Assembly: GCA_001805055.1 (NCBI GenBank)
Contig: MHDZ01000062.1
Location: 1 to 53,780 of the forward strand
Origin: Nitrospirae bacterium GWC2_57_13
GTDB taxonomy: Bacteria > Nitrospirota > UBA9217
Reading direction: 5' to 3'
Length of the DNA: 53,780 nucleotides
Made by a program: the position numbers and the translations under genes
Notes under the pieces: model-generated
What the model was told of the DNA's origin: nothing
The model's input: only the letters and a program-made list of their open reading frames with translations
Database searches by the model: none
In this document: positions 39,047 through 46,730 of the stretch, piece after piece
Layout: each line of letters starts with the position of its first letter
How positions within the stretch are numbered: position 1 is the stretch's first letter

Positions 39047-40536
39047 TTGACCTCCGGCAACGGTCTCCGTTTGTTGTTCTCGTGCCGCTTATAATCATCA
39101 TCAAAGCGCACGATGTCGTCCTCTCCAAGATACTCGCCATTCTGGACCTCGATGATCTGGAGTGGAACTTTACCCGGATTTTCGAGCCGATGCTTTGCTG
39201 ATATGGGAATATAGGTGCTCTCGTTCGTATGGACGTTGTATATCTTATCTCCGCTCGTGACCCGCGCGGTACCTGCAACGACCACCCAGTGCTCGCTCCG
39301 ATGATGGTGCATCTGATGTGACAGCTTGGCTCCGGGATGCACCACGATCCTCTTTATCTTGTAGCGGTCCCCTGTTTCCAGCACCGTATAAGAACCCCAT
39401 TGCCGATGGACCGTACGGTGGGTCAGATGCTCTTCGGCATTCTTTTTTTTCAGCTCAGCAACGACGGCTTTGACTTCCTGCGCCTGTTCTTTCGGGCAGA
39501 CAAGCGTTGCATCAGGCGTATCTACGACGACCATGTCCTTCAGGCCGATAGCTGCGACAAGTCTTTTTTCCGCATAAATAATGGAATCACTGCACCCCAT
39601 GTCAATAACATTGCCCGTTTTAATGTTTCCGGAACGATCACGTACAACAACATCGTCCAGCGCCGTCCAACTTCCTACATCGGACCAGCCGATGTCCGCA
39701 GGGATCACGGCTGCCCGACCGGTCTTTTCCATCACCGCGTAATCAATGGAAAGAGGCTGTAGTTTCTTAAAAACCTCTCGAACAGTGTCTGATTCCCTGT
39801 CAGTGCCGATGTTGTTTCGTATTTCGACCAAGCCGTTATGAAGCGCTGGCGCGTGCTTTTCGATCTCCTGAAGAAGCGTCTTCGTTTTCCATACGAACAT
39901 GCCGCTGTTCCAGAAATAACCGCCCTTTGCCAGATACGTCTCCGCTGTGGCCCGGTCCGGTTTTTCCACGAATGCGTCAACGCGGTATACCCCGCCATGT
40001 GCCGTCGGCTTTGAGCCATTAGTCGTCTGCGAAGAGCTACGAGCTATGAGCTCTTTTCCCGCCTTGATATATCCATACCCCGTTTCCGGCCTGGTCGGCA
40101 CAATACCCAGGGTCACTAGGTAGTCGTTTTGAGCAGTTTCCCCGGCCATCCGCAGCAGATCAAGGAACGCCTCTCCTCGCTGTATGGCGTGGTCCGCGGA
40201 AAGTACCGCCATGGTGCTGTCCGGATCAATGCGCTCAAAATGAAGCGCGGCCAAGCCGATAGCCAGCGCTGTGTTCCTGGCTTCCGGCTCGATAATGAAG
40301 CTATTGTCCCAGGAACCGCCGAATTTTTCCTTAAGCTGGGAGTTGATATCATCAGCAAGTGCCTGATTGGTCACGATAAATACATTATCACGGTCGATCA
40401 GGGGCAGAATGCGGCCAACGGTCTGCTGGATAAGCGTATCATCTCCGCAGATGTTCAAGAGCTGTTTCGGCATTTTTTCCCGGGACAGGGGCCAGAACCG
40501 TGTGCCCGAGCCCCCTGCCATGATAATGGCAAACAT
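39034..40536 (-). CDS. manC: Mannose-1-phosphate guanylyltransferase / mannose-6-phosphate isomerase
   Basis: Bifunctional type II enzyme making GDP-mannose. The N-terminal guanylyltransferase domain opens IIMAGGSGTRFWPLSRE and includes PKQLL and FVEKPD. The C-terminal cupin isomerase domain contains RPWGSYTVLE-like RQWGSYTVLE and VHPGAKLSHQMHHHRSEHWVVV. At 500 residues it is about 20-30 longer than usual. An extra peptide at residues about 161-181 (ELIARSSSQTTNG...) is encoded by an internal heptad repeat. Translation starts at ATG 40536 after CCGGAGGA. The stop lies in heptad DNA. Confidence 0.94.
   Translation of the reverse strand: MFAIIMAGGSGTRFWPLSREKMPKQLLNICGDDTLIQQTVGRILPLIDRDNVFIVTNQALADDINSQLKEKFGGSWDNSFIIEPEARNTALAIGLAALHFERIDPDSTMAVLSADHAIQRGEAFLDLLRMAGETAQNDYLVTLGIVPTRPETGYGYIKAGKELIARSSSQTTNGSKPTAHGGVYRVDAFVEKPDRATAETYLAKGGYFWNSGMFVWKTKTLLQEIEKHAPALHNGLVEIRNNIGTDRESDTVREVFKKLQPLSIDYAVMEKTGRAAVIPADIGWSDVGSWTALDDVVVRDRSGNIKTGNVIDMGCSDSIIYAEKRLVAAIGLKDMVVVDTPDATLVCPKEQAQEVKAVVAELKKKNAEEHLTHRTVHRQWGSYTVLETGDRYKIKRIVVHPGAKLSHQMHHHRSEHWVVVAGTARVTSGDKIYNVHTNESTYIPISAKHRLENPGKVPLQIIEVQNGEYLGEDDIVRFDDDYKRHENNKRRPLPEVKKSS
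40022..40058. repeat. Heptad repeat inside the manC coding sequence
   Basis: GAAGAGCTACGAGCTATGAG and adjoining bases match the intergenic CTATGAGC-type heptads. They lie in frame within manC and encode part of the extra loop between GYGYIKAG and YRVDAFVEKPD. Confidence 0.7.
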
Positions 40537-40564
40537 ATATGAATCCTCCGGAGTCAGCTTTTAA

Positions 40565-40645
40565 GGCGACTGGTAGCTGGTAGTTTAAATTGTAACTACG
40601 AGCTACGAGCAATGACCTATGAGCTACGAATTATCAACTATGCCC
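40565..40645. repeat. Heptad repeat array upstream of manC
   Basis: GGCGACT, GGTAGCT, GGTAGTT, ... ACTACGA, GCTACGA, GCAATGA, CCTATGA, GCTACGA, ATTATCA, ACTATGC. It lies between the divergent manC and wbaP genes and leaves the wbaP promoter intact beyond it. Confidence 0.7.
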
Positions 40646-40666
40646 TTCTGCTCTTACCATGATATC

Positions 40667-40695
40667 TTGTCATTTTATGAAGCCTGTGCTATAGT
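40667..40695 (+). promoter_or_regulatory. Sigma-70 promoter of the wbaP-like gene
   Basis: TTGTCA (40667-40672), a 17-base spacer and TATAGT (40690-40695). A transcript from about 40702 would have a 60-base leader before ATG 40762. Confidence 0.6.
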
Positions 40696-40761
40696 CCTTG
40701 AATTCAACCTGCGAATCAAAGATTGCCGTAATTCATATAGGTAAGTGAGGTGTTGCCACAC

Positions 40762-41064
40762 ATGAACCATGGAAGACGCAGATTGGGCATGATTATACTG
40801 TTTTTGTCCGATATTGTCATTCTTTTTTTGGTCCTTCTCCTGGCTCTTCAGATCAGGTCGCTCCTTCCTCTCGTTACGCCGGCCTTTACAGAATTTTCCG
40901 GCAGTGTTCGCAGCTTTATATGGTTCCTTCCTATCTGGATATTCATCCTCGCCTACGAAGGGGCCTATACCCGCAAGTACACGTTATGGGATGAAGTCAA
41001 ACTGCTTTGGAAAACGACGGTCTTTTCAACGATCACGCTTTTTTCCGTTCTTTTTCTCTCCTAG
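40762..41064 (+). CDS. Polyprenyl-glycosylphosphotransferase, N-terminal membrane part (amber-split)
   Basis: 100 residues holding the first membrane helices of a WbaP-type initiating glycosylphosphotransferase (IILFLSDIVILFLVLLLAL, FIWFLPIWIFILAYEGAY, then WKTTVFSTITLFSVLFLS). It ends at TAG 41062-41064, and the same frame continues immediately as the rest of the enzyme. ATG 40762 with AGGTG upstream is preferred over GTG 40750. In intact homologues this part and the next are one chain of about 470 residues, so this is a split gene or a pseudogene half. Confidence 0.75.
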   Translation: MNHGRRRLGMIILFLSDIVILFLVLLLALQIRSLLPLVTPAFTEFSGSVRSFIWFLPIWIFILAYEGAYTRKYTLWDEVKLLWKTTVFSTITLFSVLFLS

Positions 41065-42180
41065 ATGAGCGCGGGAGTTTCGAGAACAGTCGTCGTACTC
41101 ATGGCTGTCCTATCGGCTGCGATCTTCCCGGTCCTTCGAATAACCGTTAAGCGCCTGCTTGTCTCATCGGGCCTGCTCAAGACGAGAGTGTTGATCGTAG
41201 GTGCAGGTTCCAAGGGCAGAAAGGTTCTCGATGCGCTCAGAAGAGAGCCCAATCTCGGCTATGAGGTCGCGGGATTCATTGCTGACACTGCAGAAAAGAA
41301 ACGCTCTCTGCAGGGGATTAAAATATACAATCGCCTTGAACAGGTGGAGCGCTTTATCAAACCCGGCGATATTCAGGACGTCGTGATCGCGCTTTCCGGC
41401 ACGGACAAAGAGCGGCTCTCCCGGTTTGTCAACAAACTTCAGCACAAAGTGAGGAACGTACTGTATATTCCCGACATATCCGGGCTGGCCGTCGTCGGCA
41501 CCGAACTGCGCCATTTTTTCCAGGATCAGCTTTTTGCTATTGAGATAAAGAACAGCCTTGCACAGCCCGTCAACTATTTCGTCAAAAGGTTGTCAGATTA
41601 TCTGATCGGAATCGCGCTTTTCTTTGTTCTGGCCATCCCTTTGCTTATCATAGCCATTGCCATACGCATGACATCGGCCGGTCCTGGCATTTTTAAACAG
41701 GAACGTATCGGCAGGCGCGGAAAGCCTTTCTTGTGTTATAAATTTCGGACAATGCATAAGGACGCAGAAGAGCGTTTGCAGACCATCCTTGAATCCAATC
41801 CCTCTGCGAAGACTGAATGGGATACTCACTGGAAGCTTCGTAATGATCCTCGAGTAACTTCGATCGGAAGTTTCTTGCGAAAAACATCACTCGATGAACT
41901 GCCTCAGATCTTTAACGTTCTGAAGGGTGACATGAGCCTTGTAGGGCCGAGGCCATATCTTCCGAGTGAGTGGGATGCGATCAAAGAGTACAGTGAACTT
42001 ATTCACAGTGTGCCGCCTGGCATAACGGGACTATGGCAGGTGAGCGGACGAAGCAATTCTTCATACGAACAAAGGCTGAATTATGATTCCTGGTATGTCC
42101 GGAACTGGAACATGTGGCTGGATATGGTGATCATGATGAAGACAGTAAAGGTGGTCCTAAAAAAAGAAGGTGCTAGGTGA
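41065..42180 (+). CDS. Polyprenyl-glycosylphosphotransferase, catalytic part (WbaP/WcaJ family)
   Basis: 371 residues directly after the in-frame amber codon. It begins with two or three further membrane helices, then a Rossmann-like CoA-binding fold (VLIVGAGSKGRKVLDAL), another helix (YLIGIALFFVLAIPLLIIAI) and the cytoplasmic bacterial sugar transferase domain with KFRTMHKDAEERL, TSLDELPQIFNVLKGDMSLVGPRP and GITGLWQVSGRS. It would transfer a sugar-1-phosphate to undecaprenyl phosphate, starting O-antigen or exopolysaccharide units. An ATG follows the TAG at once, but no ribosome site is visible, so expression needs readthrough or termination-reinitiation. Confidence 0.85.
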   Translation: MSAGVSRTVVVLMAVLSAAIFPVLRITVKRLLVSSGLLKTRVLIVGAGSKGRKVLDALRREPNLGYEVAGFIADTAEKKRSLQGIKIYNRLEQVERFIKPGDIQDVVIALSGTDKERLSRFVNKLQHKVRNVLYIPDISGLAVVGTELRHFFQDQLFAIEIKNSLAQPVNYFVKRLSDYLIGIALFFVLAIPLLIIAIAIRMTSAGPGIFKQERIGRRGKPFLCYKFRTMHKDAEERLQTILESNPSAKTEWDTHWKLRNDPRVTSIGSFLRKTSLDELPQIFNVLKGDMSLVGPRPYLPSEWDAIKEYSELIHSVPPGITGLWQVSGRSNSSYEQRLNYDSWYVRNWNMWLDMVIMMKTVKVVLKKEGAR

Positions 42181-42262
42181 GTCAGCGCATAGATCATAGC
42201 CCGTAGCTGATAGTTTATTTGACATTCTTGAAAATAGAAGGCATGAACTATGAGCTGCCGAT
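42178..42262. repeat. Last heptad repeat element, at the O-antigen block edge
   Basis: GAGTCAG, CGCATAG, ATCATAG, CCCGTAG, CTGATAG, then ATGAACT, ATGAGCT. It lies between the convergent wbaP and GT4 genes and supplies the GT4 stop codon (AGC TCA TAG on the reverse strand). No further heptad tract is seen from here to 53780. Confidence 0.7.
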
Positions 42263-43483
42263 GATCTCGCGGAGTTGCCGCTCGAAATCTTGCAATATCA
42301 CGTCTTTCGCAAGATGTTTCACGGCAAAGTTTCTGGCCTTTCGATTAAAGCGCTCAGTTAGATCAAGCATCCTTGCAATCGATTTTATGAATGCATCCTT
42401 ATTTTCAGGCTCAACCAGTTCTGCGATGCCAGGGTTGTTCCAGACCAGCCTTCCCAGCTCCGTATCCGCATCTGCGGTGATAATAGAATAGCCTCCAGCC
42501 GCGAGAATACCCGTTAACTTTGACGGCATGACAGCATCTGCGGCCCCCCGCTTCTGAATTACCAGGTGAATGTCAGCCATTGCCAGCATTGCAGGAAGGT
42601 CAGCGAGAGGCTGCAGGGGTTTAAAGATGATATTGCTTAGAGCCCTTCTTTTCACAGCATAGATCAGCTCTTCCTTTACAGGTCCGTTCCCTGCCAGCAG
42701 AAAAATAGCATGAGGATGCGTCTTCGACAGTGCTTCAGCTGCATCCAGGATGAGCTCAAGACCTTGTTTCTTCCCTATATTGCCGGCATAGAGGATGATC
42801 TTATGGTGTGGCAAAAATTCCCATTCAGTGCGCATATCGCGCCCTTCGGGGTTCGGACGGATAAGGTTGATATCGACCCAGTTAGGATAGAGATATGCTT
42901 TTTTTGTAGGGATATGCAGGCTGACCAGCCTGTTAAGCATGGACTGAGAAATTGTAGAGACTCTATCAAATCGCCGCATAATACATGTTTCGAGATCCGT
43001 CAGGATTCTTTTAAGCGTTACCGAGGAACCAAAGCCCAGCCCGAAAAAAGCCTCTATTTCAAAATCCTGCACGTGCATCCAGCATTTTGCGCCTGAAAGA
43101 CGGGCTGTAATCCATGCCGTCGGAGCGCACAACAATGGAGGTTCTATCGAAATAACGATATCTGGTCGCCAGACGACCTGCCGAAGCATCATTGGGAAAC
43201 TGCTGAATGTGAAGCTCAGCAGGTGCATGAGGCGGGTGATAGCAGCAGGTTTCGCCGGCACCCAAAGCGGGCAGCGCCAGACATCCACACCAGAGATATG
43301 CTCTCTTTGATATTGCCAGGAAGAATGTCCTTTAGAAACCTTCCATGCAGGATAGTACGGAGGGGCAGTAACCATACGGACCTCGTGGCCACGCTGAGCG
43401 AGCCATTCGGCCATTTCCGCGGTATATTTCCCTATCCCTATTTGCTCAGGGGCATAGTTAATGCCATGGATAAGAACGCGCAC
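42248..43483 (-). CDS. Glycosyltransferase family 4 (WcaI/WbuB-like)
   Basis: 411-residue retaining GT-B transferase. The N-terminus ILIHGINYAPEQIGIGKYTAEMAEWLA is typical of WcaI/WbuB-type enzymes of colanic-acid and O-antigen clusters. The C-terminal half has ILYAGNIGKKQGLELILDAA and VMPSKLTGILAAGGYSIIT, the donor site. A central hydrophobic stretch suggests membrane association. It is the last gene of the reverse-strand O-antigen block. Sugar specificity is unknown. The C-terminal two serines and the stop come from heptad DNA. Confidence 0.82.
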   Translation of the reverse strand: MRVLIHGINYAPEQIGIGKYTAEMAEWLAQRGHEVRMVTAPPYYPAWKVSKGHSSWQYQREHISGVDVWRCPLWVPAKPAAITRLMHLLSFTFSSFPMMLRQVVWRPDIVISIEPPLLCAPTAWITARLSGAKCWMHVQDFEIEAFFGLGFGSSVTLKRILTDLETCIMRRFDRVSTISQSMLNRLVSLHIPTKKAYLYPNWVDINLIRPNPEGRDMRTEWEFLPHHKIILYAGNIGKKQGLELILDAAEALSKTHPHAIFLLAGNGPVKEELIYAVKRRALSNIIFKPLQPLADLPAMLAMADIHLVIQKRGAADAVMPSKLTGILAAGGYSIITADADTELGRLVWNNPGIAELVEPENKDAFIKSIARMLDLTERFNRKARNFAVKHLAKDVILQDFERQLREIIGSS

Positions 43484-43486
43484 AAA

Positions 43487-44422
43487 TCACCTTTTCTTAG
43501 CGGTAACTACCAGGCAGTCTCCCCTGCCCAGTCTGTTGCCAAGCCAAAGAATAGGAAATAAGAATACCCTGATGAAAAGCATAAGCCCAGCTACTAAGAA
43601 TGGATTGCGCAGCTGCGCTGTTGGCTTTCCACGACGAGCAAATAATCTGGCTATGATTGAGTGAGCAACCCAGAGCGCGGGAGTTTCATGACGCATTTCA
43701 ACGATCACAAAGCCGGCTTCTTCGAGGAGTTGGCGAAGACCGTCTGGAGAAAAATGAACAATGTGAAAAGGTACATGCCAGTTGATCCAATATCGACCGA
43801 ACAGCGACCGTAGCCAGCTCCTGTTATTGGGACAGCTTATCCAGAGCTGTCCGCCTGATTTCAATATAGTCTTTACATGCGATAGCATTATCTTCTGGTC
43901 AAGCGAATGCTCCAACACATTCGAGAGGAGAACGACATCATAAGGCCGGTCGGGATAAAACTTATGAATAGTATCTGTATATATCGTAAATCCTTCAGCT
44001 CGGGCTATTGAAGCAGCTGCTTGATTGATTTCAAGTCCTTCTGCGTCAAAACCGTTCTTACGATATATGCTCAGCCCTCTGCCTTCATTGCAACCGATAT
44101 CGATAAGCCTGCCTTTTCCGCGAAGTCCATGAAATGAACAATCACCGTCAATTTTCATCCATAGTCTATATAATGCAGATAAAAGAAATTTGTGTCTCAG
44201 ATGAACATAAATCGTTCCCTTTTCTCCGCTGTAGTTGTAATACGTTTTGTATAGATGGTCTAATTCTACCTCGGACGGCGCGGGATTCGTGAATTCCAAG
44301 GTACAATATGCACATGATATTATTCCGTATATCGAAGCTAGTCCAAACCTCGTATCGAAAACAATAAAATTCTGCTTTCTGATCAACGATTCTCCACAAG
44401 CAATACAAGACTGGTCACCCAT
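43487..44422 (-). CDS. Class I SAM methyltransferase with N-terminal zinc-ribbon motif
   Basis: 311 residues. The N-terminus has paired cysteines Cys6-x2-Cys9 and Cys37-x2-Cys40, a likely structural zinc site. SAM motif I is LIDIGCNEGRGL (106-117) and the acidic GLEIN follows. A hydrophobic C-terminal region (LVAGLMLFIRVFLFPILWLG) may tether it to the membrane. This architecture is common in O-antigen clusters, where such enzymes methylate sugars, but the target is unknown. It overlaps the polymerase gene by one base. Confidence 0.8.
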   Translation of the reverse strand: MGDQSCIACGESLIRKQNFIVFDTRFGLASIYGIISCAYCTLEFTNPAPSEVELDHLYKTYYNYSGEKGTIYVHLRHKFLLSALYRLWMKIDGDCSFHGLRGKGRLIDIGCNEGRGLSIYRKNGFDAEGLEINQAAASIARAEGFTIYTDTIHKFYPDRPYDVVLLSNVLEHSLDQKIMLSHVKTILKSGGQLWISCPNNRSWLRSLFGRYWINWHVPFHIVHFSPDGLRQLLEEAGFVIVEMRHETPALWVAHSIIARLFARRGKPTAQLRNPFLVAGLMLFIRVFLFPILWLGNRLGRGDCLVVTAKKR

Positions 44423-45789
44423 TATCGCCTCAACTCCTCGGATTGTTGAAACGTTGATAAAACATGCTGTCCGCCTGATATATTGCGCGACAATTGAACA
44501 AGTACCAGCGAGAGTATAAAGCTAAAGCTCAGCATTTTATATGTGGGCTGAAATAAGAGAGCAATCACAATAGTAGCAGCACCAGGAAGAGCAACAAGAA
44601 GACCGTCGGCGGAAAAAAGAAGTTTTTTGTTAATTCCGATAAATTTCATGAATAGCGTATAGTACAACGTAAATATGGAGAGCCCTATAACGCCTGATTT
44701 CAATAAAAGAAATGACAGCAGTGAATGGGTAAATCTGGTGTTGTCTGCTACTACCGGATTCAAAAAAACGCCACCCCATCCAATGCCTCCGAATAACGCG
44801 CCTTTTGTAATAGAAATTTCCTTTACTACCGCAACCCACTCGTTCAATTTGCCGTTGGTTCCTGTCGCAACTTGTTTGGCAATCATCATCAACAACTCAT
44901 CGTGCGTGAAAAATGCCATGATTGCAAAAGCACCAAGTCCCATGGAAATTATCTTTGTTTTTTTGATTCCGCGTTTTATAGAGATATAGACCGCATAAGT
45001 CACTACTGAAACAATTATACTTGCAACATGCGCTCGCAACCCCATAATAAAATAACAATATGCGCAGATCGAACCAGCAGAAAGCGCAACGATGTTCCGA
45101 AACACTTTCCCATTACGCATAATAGTATCTCGCAGGCCTCTGTTGAGACAGTAAACCGCCGAGAATAAGATGGCTGGGTCATAGACCTTCAAAAATAAAA
45201 CAATTTGGTCCTCTCGCGAAACTGATACTCCTTGCGACGAACTACTAATGTCGTGTCCGTGAATTTGAATAAAATAACTTGACCATGCAGATACGAATCG
45301 ACCCGGAGACCCATATAAGTACATAACGCGATAAAGAAACTCAACAGCGCTGATGACGCCCACCGACAGGACAGCTGCTAAAATTGCTTTCGATACGGGT
45401 TCCTTCATACTTGTTTTTGTCGAGAGTGCGAATTCTAGCGGGATTACGATTAAGAACATTATCGGCAATAAATCTCTCGCAATATTGTTCACACCATGCT
45501 GAATGATTATGCCATTTAAAAAGGGCACAATGATGATAAATAATGCAAGCGCGGTGATTATGCTTGCATCAAGTGGATTTTTTTTTGCGGATGAGTATAG
45601 TGCGGGAATCAGGAACAATGAGCCGACTATCAAACCAAACCCCATCAGAAGCTCCACTGCTCCTATGCGCATAGGCATCGGCTGACTGGCGACAATGAAC
45701 GAGTATGCAACAAGCAATATAATATGCCCTTTTAATAATCCAATAAAGGGGCGAAGGCGAATATGTATGTTATTGAAAAATTTTTCCAT
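44422..45789 (-). CDS. wzy: O-antigen polymerase-like membrane protein (Wzy/ligase fold)
   Basis: 455 residues with about ten to twelve hydrophobic spans and a large external loop (roughly residues 155-205), the layout of Wzy polymerases and WaaL-like ligases. A conserved sequence motif is not expected at this divergence. GGIGWGGVFLNPV...NTRFTHSLLSFLLLKSG near residue 335 resembles the second periplasmic loop and the H-containing motif of the O-antigen ligase/polymerase superfamily. Its place beside Wzx and transferases favours the polymerase role. The DNA is visibly richer in A and T than the flanking genes. Confidence 0.7.
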   Translation of the reverse strand: MEKFFNNIHIRLRPFIGLLKGHIILLVAYSFIVASQPMPMRIGAVELLMGFGLIVGSLFLIPALYSSAKKNPLDASIITALALFIIIVPFLNGIIIQHGVNNIARDLLPIMFLIVIPLEFALSTKTSMKEPVSKAILAAVLSVGVISAVEFLYRVMYLYGSPGRFVSAWSSYFIQIHGHDISSSSQGVSVSREDQIVLFLKVYDPAILFSAVYCLNRGLRDTIMRNGKVFRNIVALSAGSICAYCYFIMGLRAHVASIIVSVVTYAVYISIKRGIKKTKIISMGLGAFAIMAFFTHDELLMMIAKQVATGTNGKLNEWVAVVKEISITKGALFGGIGWGGVFLNPVVADNTRFTHSLLSFLLLKSGVIGLSIFTLYYTLFMKFIGINKKLLFSADGLLVALPGAATIVIALLFQPTYKMLSFSFILSLVLVQLSRNISGGQHVLSTFQQSEELRR

Positions 45790-45825
45790 TATCTGTGGTC
45801 CTGTAGCCTATATGGTTTCCTAACA

Positions 45826-46638
45826 CTACCTGACTGCTTTCTGCAAAATAATAATAAAGGCATCATAGTGATTCTCGGGTATGATCAAATTCACTACTTT
45901 TAAAAAAATTTTGACCAGTCCTTTAATGGAAAATGATGCTTCCAGATCGAGACTGTACATGTTTACCGATACAATAGAGGCCTGCTGATTCACATGACAG
46001 TATTTTTCAAAAACCCGAGGTGTAAAGTGATAATGATGTTGCACTACTTGCCATCCGTACCACAGCATTGGCAGGTACCGGGGAATGAATCCGGCATGAT
46101 TGGTCTGGAACAAAATGAGATAACCGCCCGGTGCAAGTTTTGATGAAATTAAGTTATCCAGCAGGGCCTTCGCATCGCCGATATGCTCCAGGACATGGCC
46201 CAGGATAACCATGTCGACCCGATCGATTGCATCCAAAGATCTGATGACGGTTTTCCCCTGTCTCTCAAGCCGCTTCGCAAGCATTTGGTTCAATTCCAAA
46301 TGATAGTAATTTTTGACCTCGATCTTCTTGGTAAGCAATTCCGACATAAAACCATACCCAGGCCCGATTTCAAGGATGTTGAACGGCATCTGCTGGTCCC
46401 TGGCAGTGGACTCCAGAGCCGCATTTAACATGCCCGTTGACCGTTGGGCAAAGCGATAATACTTTGCGAGCGTTTTCTCATCGAGCGGCAACGTAAGTTC
46501 GTTTTCATAGTCAACTTCCCTGTGGCGTTCATCAAAGCCCAACTCGCAATTACAGCAAATAAGGATGGAGTTCAAGCGCCAGTCAATCGTTTTTGACCTA
46601 TAGTGAGAGCTGCCGCAGAAAGGACAAGTTATCTGCAT
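45826..46638 (-). CDS. Class I SAM methyltransferase with N-terminal zinc-ribbon motif (second)
   Basis: 270 residues. Cys5-x2-Cys8 and Cys28/Cys29/Cys31 form a zinc-ribbon-like start (CPFCGSSH ... CCNCELGF). SAM motif I is ILEIGPGYG (88-96) and HLELN follows; VILGHVLEHI is the usual post-motif strand. It is similar in layout to the methyltransferase at 43487 but only distantly alike in sequence. It probably modifies a sugar of the O unit or its terminus. Confidence 0.8.
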   Translation of the reverse strand: MQITCPFCGSSHYRSKTIDWRLNSILICCNCELGFDERHREVDYENELTLPLDEKTLAKYYRFAQRSTGMLNAALESTARDQQMPFNILEIGPGYGFMSELLTKKIEVKNYYHLELNQMLAKRLERQGKTVIRSLDAIDRVDMVILGHVLEHIGDAKALLDNLISSKLAPGGYLILFQTNHAGFIPRYLPMLWYGWQVVQHHYHFTPRVFEKYCHVNQQASIVSVNMYSLDLEASFSIKGLVKIFLKVVNLIIPENHYDAFIIILQKAVR

Positions 46639-46730
46639 AATTTAAAATTTACACTCCTGCTCAGCAATGTAAGACTTTGTGCTATAAATTAAATCGCAAC
46701 TCAATAGTAATGGTGCTCAAGTTGAAACAA

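Noticed and set aside
41062-41064. Pyrrolysine or other recoding at the wbaP amber
   Set aside because: TAG is the normal stop of many genes here (sodB, ugd, uxs, pyrG, plsY, manC), the enzyme family has no known need for pyrrolysine, and no context element is visible. A nonsense mutation or reinitiation is simpler.
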